The translations under genes were made by a program, and so were the position numbers. From positions 1 through 64,000 of the forward strand of contig QCKE01000007.1 in NCBI GenBank assembly GCA_003215555.1: 64,000 nt of DNA, in the 5' to 3' direction. The notes below the pieces were generated by a model. The model did no database searches. It was not told the DNA's origin and saw only the letters and a program-made list of their open reading frames with translations. Numbering within the stretch: position 1 is the first letter of the stretch; each line of letters opens with the position of its first letter. Shown here in pieces: positions 28,451 through 37,147 of this stretch. Origin of the DNA: Prochlorococcus sp. AG-409-K04. GTDB lineage: Bacteria > Cyanobacteriota > Cyanobacteriia > PCC-6307 > Cyanobiaceae.

Positions 28451-29716
28451 TTATGAAGTAACTATATCAACAATTTCTTTTATATTTGATATATTAATAG
28501 AAATATTACTACCAAAATTTTCTTTATCAATTAATGATTTTAAAACAACTTCACCTTTATTCACCTCTTCTTCTCCAATCACTAATGCCCAAGAAGCATG
28601 AGATCTGCTTGCTCTTTTAAATTGTTTAGAAAAGGCTGAACCTGAATTATCTAATTCAACTTTTAGGTTTGCTAATCTTAAACTTCTTGCAAGACAAAGA
28701 GCTTCAAGCTCTGCTTTTTCTCCTTTATTAACTAAGTATATATCTGGTGTATTTTGATTTGGAATTTTATTAGCCAACAATATTAATAACCTTTCCATAC
28801 CAATTGCCCAACCTATTGAAGAGGTGGCCGAGCCTCCAAGTTGTTGAACAAGGCCATCATAGCGGCCTCCTCCACAAACTGTTGACTGTGAACCTAACTC
28901 GCCACTAGTTATTTCAAAAGCTGTATGACAATAATAATCTAAACCTCGAACAAGCTTTGGATTAATAGTAAATGGTATATCAAGTTCGCTTAAGAATTCC
29001 TGTAAATTTATAAATCTTCTTTTGCTAGATTCACACAAATAATCTATTAACATAGGTCCACCTTCAAGAATTTTTTTGATATTTTTATCCTTACTATCTA
29101 AAATTCTTAAAGGATTATTTTTTAATTGATTCATTGTATGTTCATCAAAATTCTTAGAATATTTTTCTAACCATGACACCAATTGACTGCGATATTTCTG
29201 TCTATCTTCCAAAGTACCTAAAGTATTAACCTGAAGAGTTATCCCTTTTAAACCTAATTGTTTTAAAAGATCCCATGCAATAGATATCAATTCAGCATCA
29301 CTCTTGATTGAAGATAATCCAAAAAATTCAACCCCTAACTGATGAAATTGTCTTTGACGTCCTGCTTGAGGCCTTTCATACCTAAACATTGGTCCTTGAT
29401 ACCAAAGACGCTGAGGTCCTTGACTTATAAGACCATTTTGAATAAGAGATCTGACAACCGAAGCAGTCCCTTCTGGCCTCAAAGTGCATGATCTATCTCC
29501 TCTATCAACGAAAGAATACATTTCTTTGTTCACTACATCTGTAGAACCACCAATTCCTCTATTAAACAATTCCGTAGTCTCAAGTAAAGGAGTCCTTATC
29601 TCATTAATCCCAGCTCTTTCAAAATGATGTCTTGCAAAAGTCTCAACGCTTTGCCATTGCCACGTCTCCGAAGGCAAAATATCAACCATTCCTCGAAGTG
29701 TCTGAAAATCAGCCAA
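28451..29716 (-). CDS. hisS: Histidyl-tRNA synthetase
   Basis: A 421-residue class II aminoacyl-tRNA synthetase that charges tRNA-His. Motif 1 is around [16 protein letters not shown]. Motif 2 is [17 protein letters not shown] with [24 protein letters not shown]. The His-specific motif is [15 protein letters not shown]. Motif 3 is [12 protein letters not shown] with [12 protein letters not shown]. The C-terminal anticodon-binding domain follows about residue 325. The start is TTG, giving the expected [16 protein letters not shown] terminus. Confidence 0.97.
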   Translation of the reverse strand: MADFQTLRGMVDILPSETWQWQSVETFARHHFERAGINEIRTPLLETTELFNRGIGGSTDVVNKEMYSFVDRGDRSCTLRPEGTASVVRSLIQNGLISQGPQRLWYQGPMFRYERPQAGRQRQFHQLGVEFFGLSSIKSDAELISIAWDLLKQLGLKGITLQVNTLGTLEDRQKYRSQLVSWLEKYSKNFDEHTMNQLKNNPLRILDSKDKNIKKILEGGPMLIDYLCESSKRRFINLQEFLSELDIPFTINPKLVRGLDYYCHTAFEITSGELGSQSTVCGGGRYDGLVQQLGGSATSSIGWAIGMERLLILLANKIPNQNTPDIYLVNKGEKAELEALCLARSLRLANLKVELDNSGSAFSKQFKRASRSHASWALVIGEEEVNKGEVVLKSLIDKENFGSNISINISNIKEIVDIVTS

Positions 29717-29870
29717 TACAGTCTAAAAAATAATTTTCTAATCAACTATAAATCATGATCAAAACATTTAATTAATAATCTTTAAAGAAAAGTACTAAAT
29801 AAGAACTAAAAATATTTAAAGACTTTTCTCTTACATTAGATAAATACCAAAACAATTTTGAGGAAATCTT

Positions 29871-30122
29871 TTAATCTCCTGATTCTCTACAATCGAACCT
29901 AGTACCTAGCGAAAATTTGATAAGCCAAAGATTAACTCTTCTTCTATAGGAAGGTGGTATCTCGTTAATCAACTGAGTCAATTCTAAAGCTCCAAGTCTC
30001 TTAAGCTCCTTTTGATCAAGCTTCCATAATATCTCTGCTTCTCTAATTAACCTCGCCCAACTTCTTACTTGCTGCCATTGTTGCAAACGCCTTTTTATTT
30101 TTTGCTTTTTCAAATGGATCAT
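29871..30122 (-). CDS. Small basic hypothetical protein
   Basis: An 83-residue Arg/Lys/Trp-rich soluble protein (MIHLKKQKIKRRLQQWQQVRSWARLIREAEILW, then PPSYRRRVNLWLIKFSLGTRF). It is strongly helical and basic, so nucleic-acid binding is possible but not shown. Family not recognised. It lies between hisS and a DnaQ-like exonuclease on the same strand. Confidence 0.55.
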   Translation of the reverse strand: MIHLKKQKIKRRLQQWQQVRSWARLIREAEILWKLDQKELKRLGALELTQLINEIPPSYRRRVNLWLIKFSLGTRFDCRESGD

Positions 30123-30244
30123 CCTTCAAAAAAGACAATATGTTTTTAGGTTGGCACAAAAAGACTTGTTTGCATCAAAACTACTTAGTCACTTCAAAGA
30201 TCTAAAAGAAATAATGTGAAAGCAAGAAGCTCTTGAAAATCTAA

Positions 30245-30982
30245 TTAAAATTCTATCTCTTTTACTTCAAACGATAAAACTTCAATTTCTCTTTTACTTA
30301 ATCTTCTGGTCCATGAACCTTTAACCGGATCATTCCATCGGAATCCTGCGTCTTTAGCTAAATTTCTTTGATCATATGAAACTAAAGCTTTAACCAAGCT
30401 TCTTGGCTCAAGTGCACGTTTTAAAAGAGTTTCAAGATCAATACATCTTCTAAGAACTTCAACCAAATAAATGCAATCTGTCAAAGCACGATGGGCTGTC
30501 CAAACTGGAACCTCATGAGCAATAGCAAGGTCTCTAACAGAAGGCCTAGGCTTCAATTGCAGATCCAATGGCCAAGCAATATCTTCCATTGAGCAGATCC
30601 ATGGCTTTGCAATAGCTGGTAGAGGTTTAATGCCAAACCATTTCCTATCAAAAGATGCATTATGAGCAACCACAGCATCCGATCTATCAAGTAATGCCTG
30701 AAAATATTTAACTCCTTCTTCCCAAGGTTGAGACAATCTTGTAATTTCTGAAGGAATTTTATTTATTGGCTCAGCAGGGTTATTTTCAACAGGTATTAAA
30801 AACGAATTTTGAGCAAGAATAGATCTACTATGAACATGAAACAAAATAGATCCAACCTCAACACATTGACTTGTCTCAGGATCAAGTCCAGTAGTTTCCG
30901 TATCAATAATCAAAAGCACTTCAGGCGATGAAATATGTTCATCACATTTCTTGTTATTAAACAGGTCTAGTTCTTTTTGCAT
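30245..30982 (-). CDS. DnaQ-like DEDDh 3'-5' exonuclease
   Basis: A 245-residue protein from ATG at 30982. LLIIDTETTGLDPETSQCVEVGSILF carries the first DxE (ExoI). AVVAHNASFDRKW is ExoII. AHRALTDCIYLVEVL gives the HxxxxD of ExoIII. The C-terminal 70 residues (RNLAKDAGFRWNDPVKGSWTRRLSKREI) resemble the small domain found after some cyanobacterial exonucleases. Roles in DNA repair or RNA trimming are possible. It differs from a replicative epsilon subunit by this tail. Confidence 0.88.
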   Translation of the reverse strand: MQKELDLFNNKKCDEHISSPEVLLIIDTETTGLDPETSQCVEVGSILFHVHSRSILAQNSFLIPVENNPAEPINKIPSEITRLSQPWEEGVKYFQALLDRSDAVVAHNASFDRKWFGIKPLPAIAKPWICSMEDIAWPLDLQLKPRPSVRDLAIAHEVPVWTAHRALTDCIYLVEVLRRCIDLETLLKRALEPRSLVKALVSYDQRNLAKDAGFRWNDPVKGSWTRRLSKREIEVLSFEVKEIEF

Positions 30983-31121
30983 CTGGATAAAATTCAAAAA
31001 AATTGCAGCTAAATATTAAAAATAACAAGATTCAAAAGTAAAATTCTTATTATCATATTGTTTTTGATAAAGCGCAGCATAAAGATGTATTTTTCGTTCT
31101 TCAACATGGAAAGGTTCTCAA

Positions 31122-31853
31122 ATGACTAACTGGAGAAAGATAAATCAAACATGGTGCAGTTGGCCATCAAAACCAAAAGCACTAATAGAAATGATTGGTG
31201 GCAGTTATTTAGCAGCAAGCCCCAATATTACTTACAAAAGGCTTTTGGAGAGACTTGTCGAGAAGAATATTGCAATACATGCTTGGAGTTATATTCCTGG
31301 CCTGGATCATCAAGCTCAAGCTAATGAAGCCTGGAAAGAATTTAGACAATGCAGGCTAAAATTAGAGTCTAGGATAGGAGAAACTTCATATAATCCTATT
31401 AGATTAGGGCATAGTCTAGGATGCAAACTTCATCTTATCGCTCCAGATGGAGGCAGAAAAAGCAAATCTTTTATTGGTCTTTCTTTTAATAATTATAAAG
31501 CAGACAAATCAATACCTATTCTATCAAAAGTCAAAAAAAGATTAAATTTTGAGACTGAATTTAGTCCTAGTCCAATAGAGACAATAAGTATTATTGTCAA
31601 AAATTATCTACAAAAACAGAATCTATTAATAAAATTTTCTAATGATAATCTTGATCAAACAAGTTTATTACTAGAAAACCTAAAAAAAAGACACAATGAT
31701 GATACAAGAGTAATAGAAATAAGCGGAAATCATCTTACCCCTGCAACCCAAAATATTAAAGACTATATACTAACTGATAAGTTAGAAAGCAATAATCAAA
31801 ACAATAATTTAAATACACTAGTAAATACAATATATAATTATATAATGGAGTAA
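31122..31853 (+). CDS. DUF1350-family alpha/beta-hydrolase-like protein
   Basis: A 243-residue protein of the DUF1350 type found in cyanobacteria and chloroplasts. ALIEMIGGSYLAASPNITYKRLLERL is the opening block. IRLGHSLGCKLHLIA has the nucleophile elbow GHSLG. SFIGLSFNNYKADKSIP follows. The late acidic and His residues of a hydrolase triad may lie in RVIEISGNHLTPAT. Activity is unknown. A downstream 84-aa gene begins 4 nt after its stop. Confidence 0.82.
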   Translation: MTNWRKINQTWCSWPSKPKALIEMIGGSYLAASPNITYKRLLERLVEKNIAIHAWSYIPGLDHQAQANEAWKEFRQCRLKLESRIGETSYNPIRLGHSLGCKLHLIAPDGGRKSKSFIGLSFNNYKADKSIPILSKVKKRLNFETEFSPSPIETISIIVKNYLQKQNLLIKFSNDNLDQTSLLLENLKKRHNDDTRVIEISGNHLTPATQNIKDYILTDKLESNNQNNNLNTLVNTIYNYIME

Positions 31854-31857
31854 AAAA

Positions 31858-32112
31858 ATGAAAAAAAACAAATCTATTTGGACAAATAGAACTGAAGCTC
31901 TTATTAACGATCTTCATACAGAATTAAGACTAAGCAACAATAACTGGCACAAATATAAATCAAATAAATATCGAAGGGCTGCTGAACTTTTAGCAAGTGC
32001 ACTATCACAAATAATAAGGAATGGTAAAGAAGCTGATATAGAAGCTCTGATCCAGCAATCACTGTGCTGGATCAGAGAGGAAGTCACTGATCCTGGTTGT
32101 CCTTCTCATTGA
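31858..32112 (+). CDS. Small conserved-type hypothetical protein
   Basis: An 84-residue helical protein (RTEALINDLHTELRLSNNNWHKYKSNKYRRAAELLASALSQIIRNGKEADIEALIQQSLCWIREEVTDPGCPSH). It starts 4 nt after the DUF1350 gene and is very likely cotranslated with it. The last 30 codons contain a 13-bp perfect inverted repeat (32045-32077). Two Cys near the end might be redox-active. It converges with the anti-sigma kinase gene. Confidence 0.72.
   Translation: MKKNKSIWTNRTEALINDLHTELRLSNNNWHKYKSNKYRRAAELLASALSQIIRNGKEADIEALIQQSLCWIREEVTDPGCPSH
32045..32077. repeat. 13-bp perfect inverted repeat near the 3' end of the 84-aa gene
   Basis: Arms 32045-32057 and 32065-32077 pair perfectly around the seven-base loop ATCACTG. 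The arms are CTCTGATCCAGCA and its complement. Because the stem lies between two convergent genes it may also act as a weak terminator, but no T-run follows it. Confidence 0.9.
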
Positions 32113-32119
32113 TTTCGGA

Positions 32120-32512
32120 TTAATTACGCCGACTTGCTATCTGCAAACGATTACCTTTCCTGCTCCATCGAACATCGTCGAAACATTCGTGAATTAAAAA
32201 AAGACCTCTCCCGTTTTCAGAATCCAATTGGGAAGGTAAGGAAAACTTTCTTTGAGATTCCTTTATCCCTTCACCATCATCCTGAATCTGCCAAATAAAC
32301 CAATTTGGCGTAATAATTCTACGAACTCTTACAAGCTTTTTAGGATCATTAGAATTACCATGAACCACTGCATTAACAAGAGCTTCATGTAAACCTAACT
32401 TGATACGTTTCCTCATTTTTAAAGAAGGAACCTGTTCCAAAAGAAGGGAAACCTTCAATTGTAATTGAAGAGTTGAATTGAAACTATAGTTAGTCCAGTG
32501 AAAAAAACTCAA
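32120..32512 (-). CDS. RsbW-like anti-sigma serine/threonine kinase
   Basis: A 130-residue GHKL ATPase domain protein. The N-box is LHEALVNAVVHGNSND, the G1 box is IQDDGEGI, and a G2-like motif is GRGLFLIHECFD. This is the single-domain layout of RsbW/SpoIIAB kinases, which bind a sigma factor and phosphorylate an anti-anti-sigma STAS protein. A free STAS protein occurs in this window at 57475. The start is TTG. It stands alone on the minus strand. Confidence 0.85.
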   Translation of the reverse strand: MSFFHWTNYSFNSTLQLQLKVSLLLEQVPSLKMRKRIKLGLHEALVNAVVHGNSNDPKKLVRVRRIITPNWFIWQIQDDGEGIKESQRKFSLPSQLDSENGRGLFLIHECFDDVRWSRKGNRLQIASRRN

Positions 32513-32635
32513 TAGAAAAAAAGCAAAAGAGTTAAAAACTAAAAAATTAGAAATTAGAAATTTACTCTAGAAAGATTTATAGCAGTTTCCTAATTAAAAT
32601 ATCATCATTCTTAATTCAAATTTAGGAGACGAAGC

Positions 32636-33364
32636 CTAACTCTTTTTAGTAAGTCGCGAAGTCAAAAATGGATGTTTTAAATAAGCATCCATTAATCGGA
32701 CTCCTCTCAACTGATTCACTAAAGGCATATGACCTTCAGGTGCATCTAATGACCAGGTAAAAGACTTTGGATACCTAGTCCAACCATTATCTGTTTTCCA
32801 TCCAATCCGAGGCCATAGTTTTTCATAACGACCTCCCAATGACTCTAAAAGTCTTGCTTGCACAGAAAAGCCAAATTTTCCTAATGAATATGCAATCCAT
32901 AAGCGATCCAAACTATTCAAATCAACACTACTCATATTTTCAACTTCACTGAAATAAACATATCCTCTTTGAATAGCACTTTTACCAGCCAATTTTCTTA
33001 AGGTTTCGCTTGTAATTCGATCAGCATCTTCAAAACGTTCTTCCAATAGACTTATTTGTAATGGCCTATGATCAATATCAATCAAAGAAGCTGTAAAAAA
33101 CAAAGGAGGATCTTCATTTTCTAAAAATCCTTTCAAATATTCTTTTTGGTGTCTATTCAACACTTGAAGAATCCAACCAAATGACCAATTGTCAGATTCC
33201 TGGTCAAAATTATCAAATAATTTTGACCCCAATTCCACTAATTCATTCGACCTTGACTCAATCTCCTTAACAAGTCGAAGTCGCTGTCTTAAGGAACTAC
33301 TTGAAAACTTTTCAAGCAGTTCTTCAATAGGAACACTGGTTGATTCAGATGTGTCAGATGGCAT
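32636..33364 (-). CDS. gun4: GUN4-domain regulator of Mg-chelatase
   Basis: A 242-residue protein from ATG at 33364. The C-terminal GUN4 domain (about residues 145-230) reads LDRLWIAYSLGKFGFSVQARLLESLGGRYEKLWPRIGWKTDNGWTRYPKSFTWSLDAPEGHMP, the porphyrin-binding region of the family. The N-terminal 140 residues are helical, as in Synechocystis Gun4. GUN4 binds protoporphyrin IX and Mg-protoporphyrin and stimulates ChlH/ChlI/ChlD in chlorophyll synthesis. It is divergent from mnmH, with 37 bp between starts. Confidence 0.92.
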   Translation of the reverse strand: MPSDTSESTSVPIEELLEKFSSSSLRQRLRLVKEIESRSNELVELGSKLFDNFDQESDNWSFGWILQVLNRHQKEYLKGFLENEDPPLFFTASLIDIDHRPLQISLLEERFEDADRITSETLRKLAGKSAIQRGYVYFSEVENMSSVDLNSLDRLWIAYSLGKFGFSVQARLLESLGGRYEKLWPRIGWKTDNGWTRYPKSFTWSLDAPEGHMPLVNQLRGVRLMDAYLKHPFLTSRLTKKS

Positions 33365-33401
33365 AACTAACAACCTATCTCAGAGTCATCTTCATTACAC
33401 T

Positions 33402-34445
33402 ATGTCAGGAAAGGGCATACCTTCATCATATTCTCTCAATACTTTCAGGAATCTAAAAGGACCTATAATAGATATTCGCAGTCCAAAAGAATACATTCAA
33501 GGCCACTGGCCAGGCGCTAAAAACATACCATTATTTAATAATGACGAAAGAGATTTAATAGGTAAAGCCTACAAAAGACAGGGGAAAGAGAAAGCAATTA
33601 TGTTGGGTATCAAACTAGTCTCTCCCAAGCTACGGACACTTAAAAACAAATTAAAAATTGTCAGTTCAAATACATCCAATTCTTTTCTAAGAATCTACTG
33701 CTGGAGAGGAGGCATGCGCTCAGCAAGCCTGGGGTGGTTTGCAAATTTACTTCAACTAAATCCAATCTTGTTGGAAGGAGGATACAAAAGTTATCGAAAA
33801 TGGGCATTAAATCAATTCGAAAAAGAATGGCCTTTGAGGCTATTAGGTGGAAAAACCGGGACCGGTAAAACTTCATTACTTTTAGAACTTAGAGAAATGG
33901 GTATATCAATAATTGATTTAGAGGGTATTGCTAACCATAAGGGAAGCAGCTTTGGAGGCCTTGGGGTGAACTTACAACCAACTAGTGAACAATTTGAGAA
34001 TATTTTGGCTCAAAAGCTCTATGAAACAGAAAGTATTACCCCTAAAGGTATCTGGCTAGAAGCTGAAAGTGCAAATCTAGGCAAATGCAGAATCCCAAAT
34101 AAACTTTTTCTTCAAATGAAAACTGCCCCTTTAATAGAAATAAAAAGGAGCAAAAAAGAAAGAGTCAAAACACTTGTCAATGAATACAGTTCAAACAATA
34201 AAATAGATCTTCAAAATGCAACACTTAGGATTAGGAAGCGTTTAGGACCTCAAAGAACAAAGAAAGCCTTGGATTCCATTAATGAAAGTCTTTGGGAAGA
34301 AGCATGTCTCGCAATTCTTGAGTATTACGATAAATGCTATGAATTTGAACTGGAAAAGAAGATCAAAAAAGCAAGTATTGATATTTCTGGCATGAGCAAC
34401 AAGGACTCTGCAAAGCAGTTAATAGAGTTAGGTCTTGTTTACTAA
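33402..34445 (+). CDS. mnmH: tRNA 2-selenouridine synthase / geranylating enzyme
   Basis: A 347-residue protein from ATG at 33402. The rhodanese domain (residues 8-125) carries PIIDIRSPKEYIQGHWPGAKNIP and the active Cys100 in RIYCWRGGMRS. A P-loop follows at 149-157 (GGKTGTGKT). The two-domain order matches SelU/MnmH, which modifies 2-thiouridine at position 34 of tRNA. Upstream in-frame sequence overlaps gun4 and is not needed. Whether the cell uses selenium is not shown here; the enzyme also acts with geranyl diphosphate. Confidence 0.93.
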   Translation: MSGKGIPSSYSLNTFRNLKGPIIDIRSPKEYIQGHWPGAKNIPLFNNDERDLIGKAYKRQGKEKAIMLGIKLVSPKLRTLKNKLKIVSSNTSNSFLRIYCWRGGMRSASLGWFANLLQLNPILLEGGYKSYRKWALNQFEKEWPLRLLGGKTGTGKTSLLLELREMGISIIDLEGIANHKGSSFGGLGVNLQPTSEQFENILAQKLYETESITPKGIWLEAESANLGKCRIPNKLFLQMKTAPLIEIKRSKKERVKTLVNEYSSNNKIDLQNATLRIRKRLGPQRTKKALDSINESLWEEACLAILEYYDKCYEFELEKKIKKASIDISGMSNKDSAKQLIELGLVY

Positions 34446-34508
34446 GTATTTTTTTCTCGCGTTTTGAATGCACTCTTAAGTACTATCAAGTACCAGTCGC
34501 TAAATCCA

Positions 34509-34862
34509 ATGTCTGAAACAAACAAAAATGCGACGATTAGTTTTGTCGATGGTATTTGTGAGCCTTGCGTACCAGAAATTCGCTTAACAAGAAGTAGCAA
34601 CGGAAGTACTGGGCAAGCTTTTTTTACTTTTGAAGAACCAGAAGCATTATCTTCAGTTAAAGATGGAAGTATAAAAGGAATGACAATGACAGATGAAGAA
34701 GGTGAACTAAAAACGAGAGAGGTTAAAGCTCGTTTTTTAAATGGAGTACCAAGTGCTATAGAAGCAACATTCGTATGGAAAAGCGAATCAGATTTTCAAC
34801 GATTTATGCGTTTTGCAAAGCGGTATGCAAAGTGCAATGGAATGGGATATACAGAGAAATAA
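34509..34862 (+). CDS. psb28: Photosystem II assembly protein Psb28
   Basis: A 117-residue protein from ATG at 34509. [38 protein letters not shown] and [58 protein letters not shown] are the Psb28 blocks. The protein binds the cytoplasmic face of PSII assembly intermediates near CP47. An in-frame ATG at 34464 would add a 15-residue extension that family members lack, so I prefer the later start. It overlaps the next gene by about 26 bp. Confidence 0.94.
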   Translation: MSETNKNATISFVDGICEPCVPEIRLTRSSNGSTGQAFFTFEEPEALSSVKDGSIKGMTMTDEEGELKTREVKARFLNGVPSAIEATFVWKSESDFQRFMRFAKRYAKCNGMGYTEK

Positions 34863-35928
34863 ATTGGAATTTTCTAATTTAATTGGTTTAGCTGCACTAA
34901 TAATTGCAATTTTTATAGCTTGGAGTCTTAAAGAAGTCATTATATTGATTTTTGTAGGAGTATTAATTGCAATGGCATTATGTACTCTTACAGGAAAAAT
35001 CAAGAAGACAGTTAAACTTCCTAGACAATTATGTTTAGGTATATCAATAAGCAGTCTTATTCTAATATTCTCTATAATAATTATAACAATTGTACCTCAA
35101 TTCACCAAGGAGTTCCAGGAATTAATAACACAATTACCTTCAGCTGCAAATGCATTCCGGGAGATAATTTTGAACTTAATAGATAATTTTAGCAGTTTTT
35201 TTATAAGCAATAATGAACAATTCACTAATAAAAATGAACTTGTTTATAAAGAGTTTATCTCTTTACCTGATGGTGTCACACTTGCTAGTGGAATTACTGA
35301 TAGCTTTAAGAAAATTTTAAATATAGCTGGGAATTTAGGGATAGGAATAATTCAAACACTATTTGTCTTATCTATCAGTTTAATGATTGCTATGCAACCT
35401 GAATCCTACAGGGAAATAATAATTAAATTGATGCCATCTTTTTATAGACGGAGAGCTAGATTTATACTTTTAAAATGTGGTGATGCACTTAGCAATTGGA
35501 TGACTGGAGTGCTTATAAGCTCAACTTTTGTATCTCTTTTAACAGGTTTAATACTTTATTTAATTGGTGTGAAACTTGTAGTAGCAAACGCTTTAATTGC
35601 TGGATTCTTAAATATAATTCCTAATATAGGACCTACAATTAGTACAATCTTTCCTATTTCAGTTGCTTTACTAGATGCACCCTGGAAATCAATAGTTATT
35701 CTCATTTCTTATATCATTATTCAAAATATAGAAAGCTATATAATAACACCATCCGTTATGCAATATCAAGTCAAGCTATTGCCAGGATTAACCTTAACCG
35801 CACAATTTGTTTTTACAATTATATTTGGACCTATAGGCTTATTAGTATCATTACCATTAACTGTAGTCATTCAAGTACTAACTAATGAAGTAATAGTCCA
35901 TGACATATTAGATAAAAAAACAAAATAA
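34837..35928 (+). CDS. AI-2E/PerM-family membrane transporter
   Basis: A 363-residue protein from ATG at 34837; ATG at 34825 is also in frame. About eight membrane helices are present, in the order of the family: three N-terminal segments ([15 protein letters not shown]), then a soluble loop of about 100 residues, then [23 protein letters not shown] and the PLTVVIQVL end. The [11 protein letters not shown] motif is the family signature. Substrates range from quorum signals to unknown solutes. The start is embedded in psb28, suggesting coupling. Confidence 0.88.
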   Translation: MEWDIQRNKLEFSNLIGLAALIIAIFIAWSLKEVIILIFVGVLIAMALCTLTGKIKKTVKLPRQLCLGISISSLILIFSIIIITIVPQFTKEFQELITQLPSAANAFREIILNLIDNFSSFFISNNEQFTNKNELVYKEFISLPDGVTLASGITDSFKKILNIAGNLGIGIIQTLFVLSISLMIAMQPESYREIIIKLMPSFYRRRARFILLKCGDALSNWMTGVLISSTFVSLLTGLILYLIGVKLVVANALIAGFLNIIPNIGPTISTIFPISVALLDAPWKSIVILISYIIIQNIESYIITPSVMQYQVKLLPGLTLTAQFVFTIIFGPIGLLVSLPLTVVIQVLTNEVIVHDILDKKTK

Positions 35929-35936
35929 ATTTGAAA

Positions 35937-36137
35937 TCATTTAAACATTCTATTTTTAATTCTAGGTAATAAAAGTAACACTGTTATTGCCAATGGATGC
36001 TTATAAATAGAAAAGAAGAAAGCAACAAAAGTGAAATTATCTAGCATCAATCTAATTTCATCCCACAGCTCATATATGCATAAAACAAACAGGATAATTT
36101 GTATTTTATATACTATAAAAATCTGACTATATCGCAA
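35937..36137 (-). CDS. Small hydrophobic protein downstream of secF
   Basis: A 66-residue protein with two hydrophobic stretches (FIVYKIQIILFVLCIYELWDEIRLML; FVAFFFSIYKHPLAITVLLLLP). It is read in the same direction as secF and lies just after the secF promoter-distal end on the other flank. Protein-like composition supports a real gene, but no family is recognised, and the codon bias does not prove it. Confidence 0.5.
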   Translation of the reverse strand: MRYSQIFIVYKIQIILFVLCIYELWDEIRLMLDNFTFVAFFFSIYKHPLAITVLLLLPRIKNRMFK

Positions 36138-36173
36138 TTTTTTTTTTAAATCTCATTTTTGATAAAGAAAAAA

Positions 36174-37139
36174 TCAGTCATCTGTACTTAGAGAGAGAAA
36201 TGATGGTACTAATGCAATACTAGACCAGCTTCCTATTACAACACCAATAGCAAGGGCAATAGAAAACCAATACAGAGAAGTTCCACCAAAAAAGATTAAA
36301 GCAAGAAGAGGCAAAAGAGTAGTTCCACTAGTATAAAGAGTTCTTGTTAATGTTGCTGTAACAGCAGAATCTATCTTTTGTTTATAAGGTAATTTAAGGT
36401 TTTGATTATTAATCTCCCTAATTCTGTCATATACAACAACAGTATCGTTAACTGAGTAACCAGCGATAGTTAACAATGCAACTGCAAAAAGGCTGTTAAC
36501 CTCTACATCCAATAAAATTCCTAGCCATGAAAACACACCACAGACAATCAAAACATCATGAATTAAAGCCAATATTGCATACAAAGAAAACTTTCTATCA
36601 AATCTTACTGAAATATAAATCGCAACACATGAGAAAGCAACTAGAAGAGACGTTAGAGTAGTTTTTAATAATTTAACTCCTAATGTTGGTCCTATGGTTT
36701 CTATAGATTGACCACCTTCTTCAAAAGGTCCAGCAACATCAATCATTGATTCAACAACTTTCTTACTTTCAAGTGCAGATAACGTTGGCATCCTTATCAA
36801 GACAGATTTATAGCCATCTAAAAACTGAATTCTTGAAGAGTAAATTTTTTGTTTAGTTTCTTTTTTAGAAAAATTAATCTCATTTAAAACCTCATTAAGT
36901 TCTAAAGAACTTAATGAGGTGCATTTGTTTAAACACTTTCTTTCAAGCTTAATCTGAGTGCCACCTGTAAAATCCAAACCTGGACGCAGAGGGAAGCGAA
37001 CCGTAGGGTTTAACCATGAAGTGATGAATCCTGCGAGACTTAAAATAATCGCAAAGCTTGACAAAATCCAAACCTTATTACGGTGCTTAGATAAATTTAT
37101 ATTTTTTTTGCCATTAAAAGTTTTTGAAGTAAATGTCAC
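36174..37139 (-). CDS. secF: Protein translocase subunit SecF
   Basis: A 321-residue six-helix membrane protein that works with SecD to drive Sec export using proton motive force. GLDFTGGTQIKLE (about residues 57-69) is the SecD/F periplasmic-domain motif. GPTLGVKLLKTTLTSLLVAFSCVAIY, AGYSVNDTVVVYDRIREIN and RTLYTSGTTLLPLLALIFFGGTSL are the TM signature blocks. It follows secD by 8 bp. A 15-bp near-perfect palindrome lies in codons for the periplasmic loop (36889-36920). Confidence 0.96.
   Translation of the reverse strand: MTFTSKTFNGKKNINLSKHRNKVWILSSFAIILSLAGFITSWLNPTVRFPLRPGLDFTGGTQIKLERKCLNKCTSLSSLELNEVLNEINFSKKETKQKIYSSRIQFLDGYKSVLIRMPTLSALESKKVVESMIDVAGPFEEGGQSIETIGPTLGVKLLKTTLTSLLVAFSCVAIYISVRFDRKFSLYAILALIHDVLIVCGVFSWLGILLDVEVNSLFAVALLTIAGYSVNDTVVVYDRIREINNQNLKLPYKQKIDSAVTATLTRTLYTSGTTLLPLLALIFFGGTSLYWFSIALAIGVVIGSWSSIALVPSFLSLSTDD
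36889..36920. repeat. 15-bp inverted repeat inside secF
   Basis: Arms 36889-36903 and 36906-36920 are exact reverse complements around two A. On the minus strand it codes for the periplasmic part CTSLSSLELNEVL. The tight two-base loop would give a near-perfect palindrome in DNA. Confidence 0.9.
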
Positions 37140-37147
37140 AGTCTTTT

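Noticed and set aside
29871-30122. The basic 83-aa protein as a ribosomal protein
   Set aside because: No ribosomal-protein signature is present and its composition alone is not enough.
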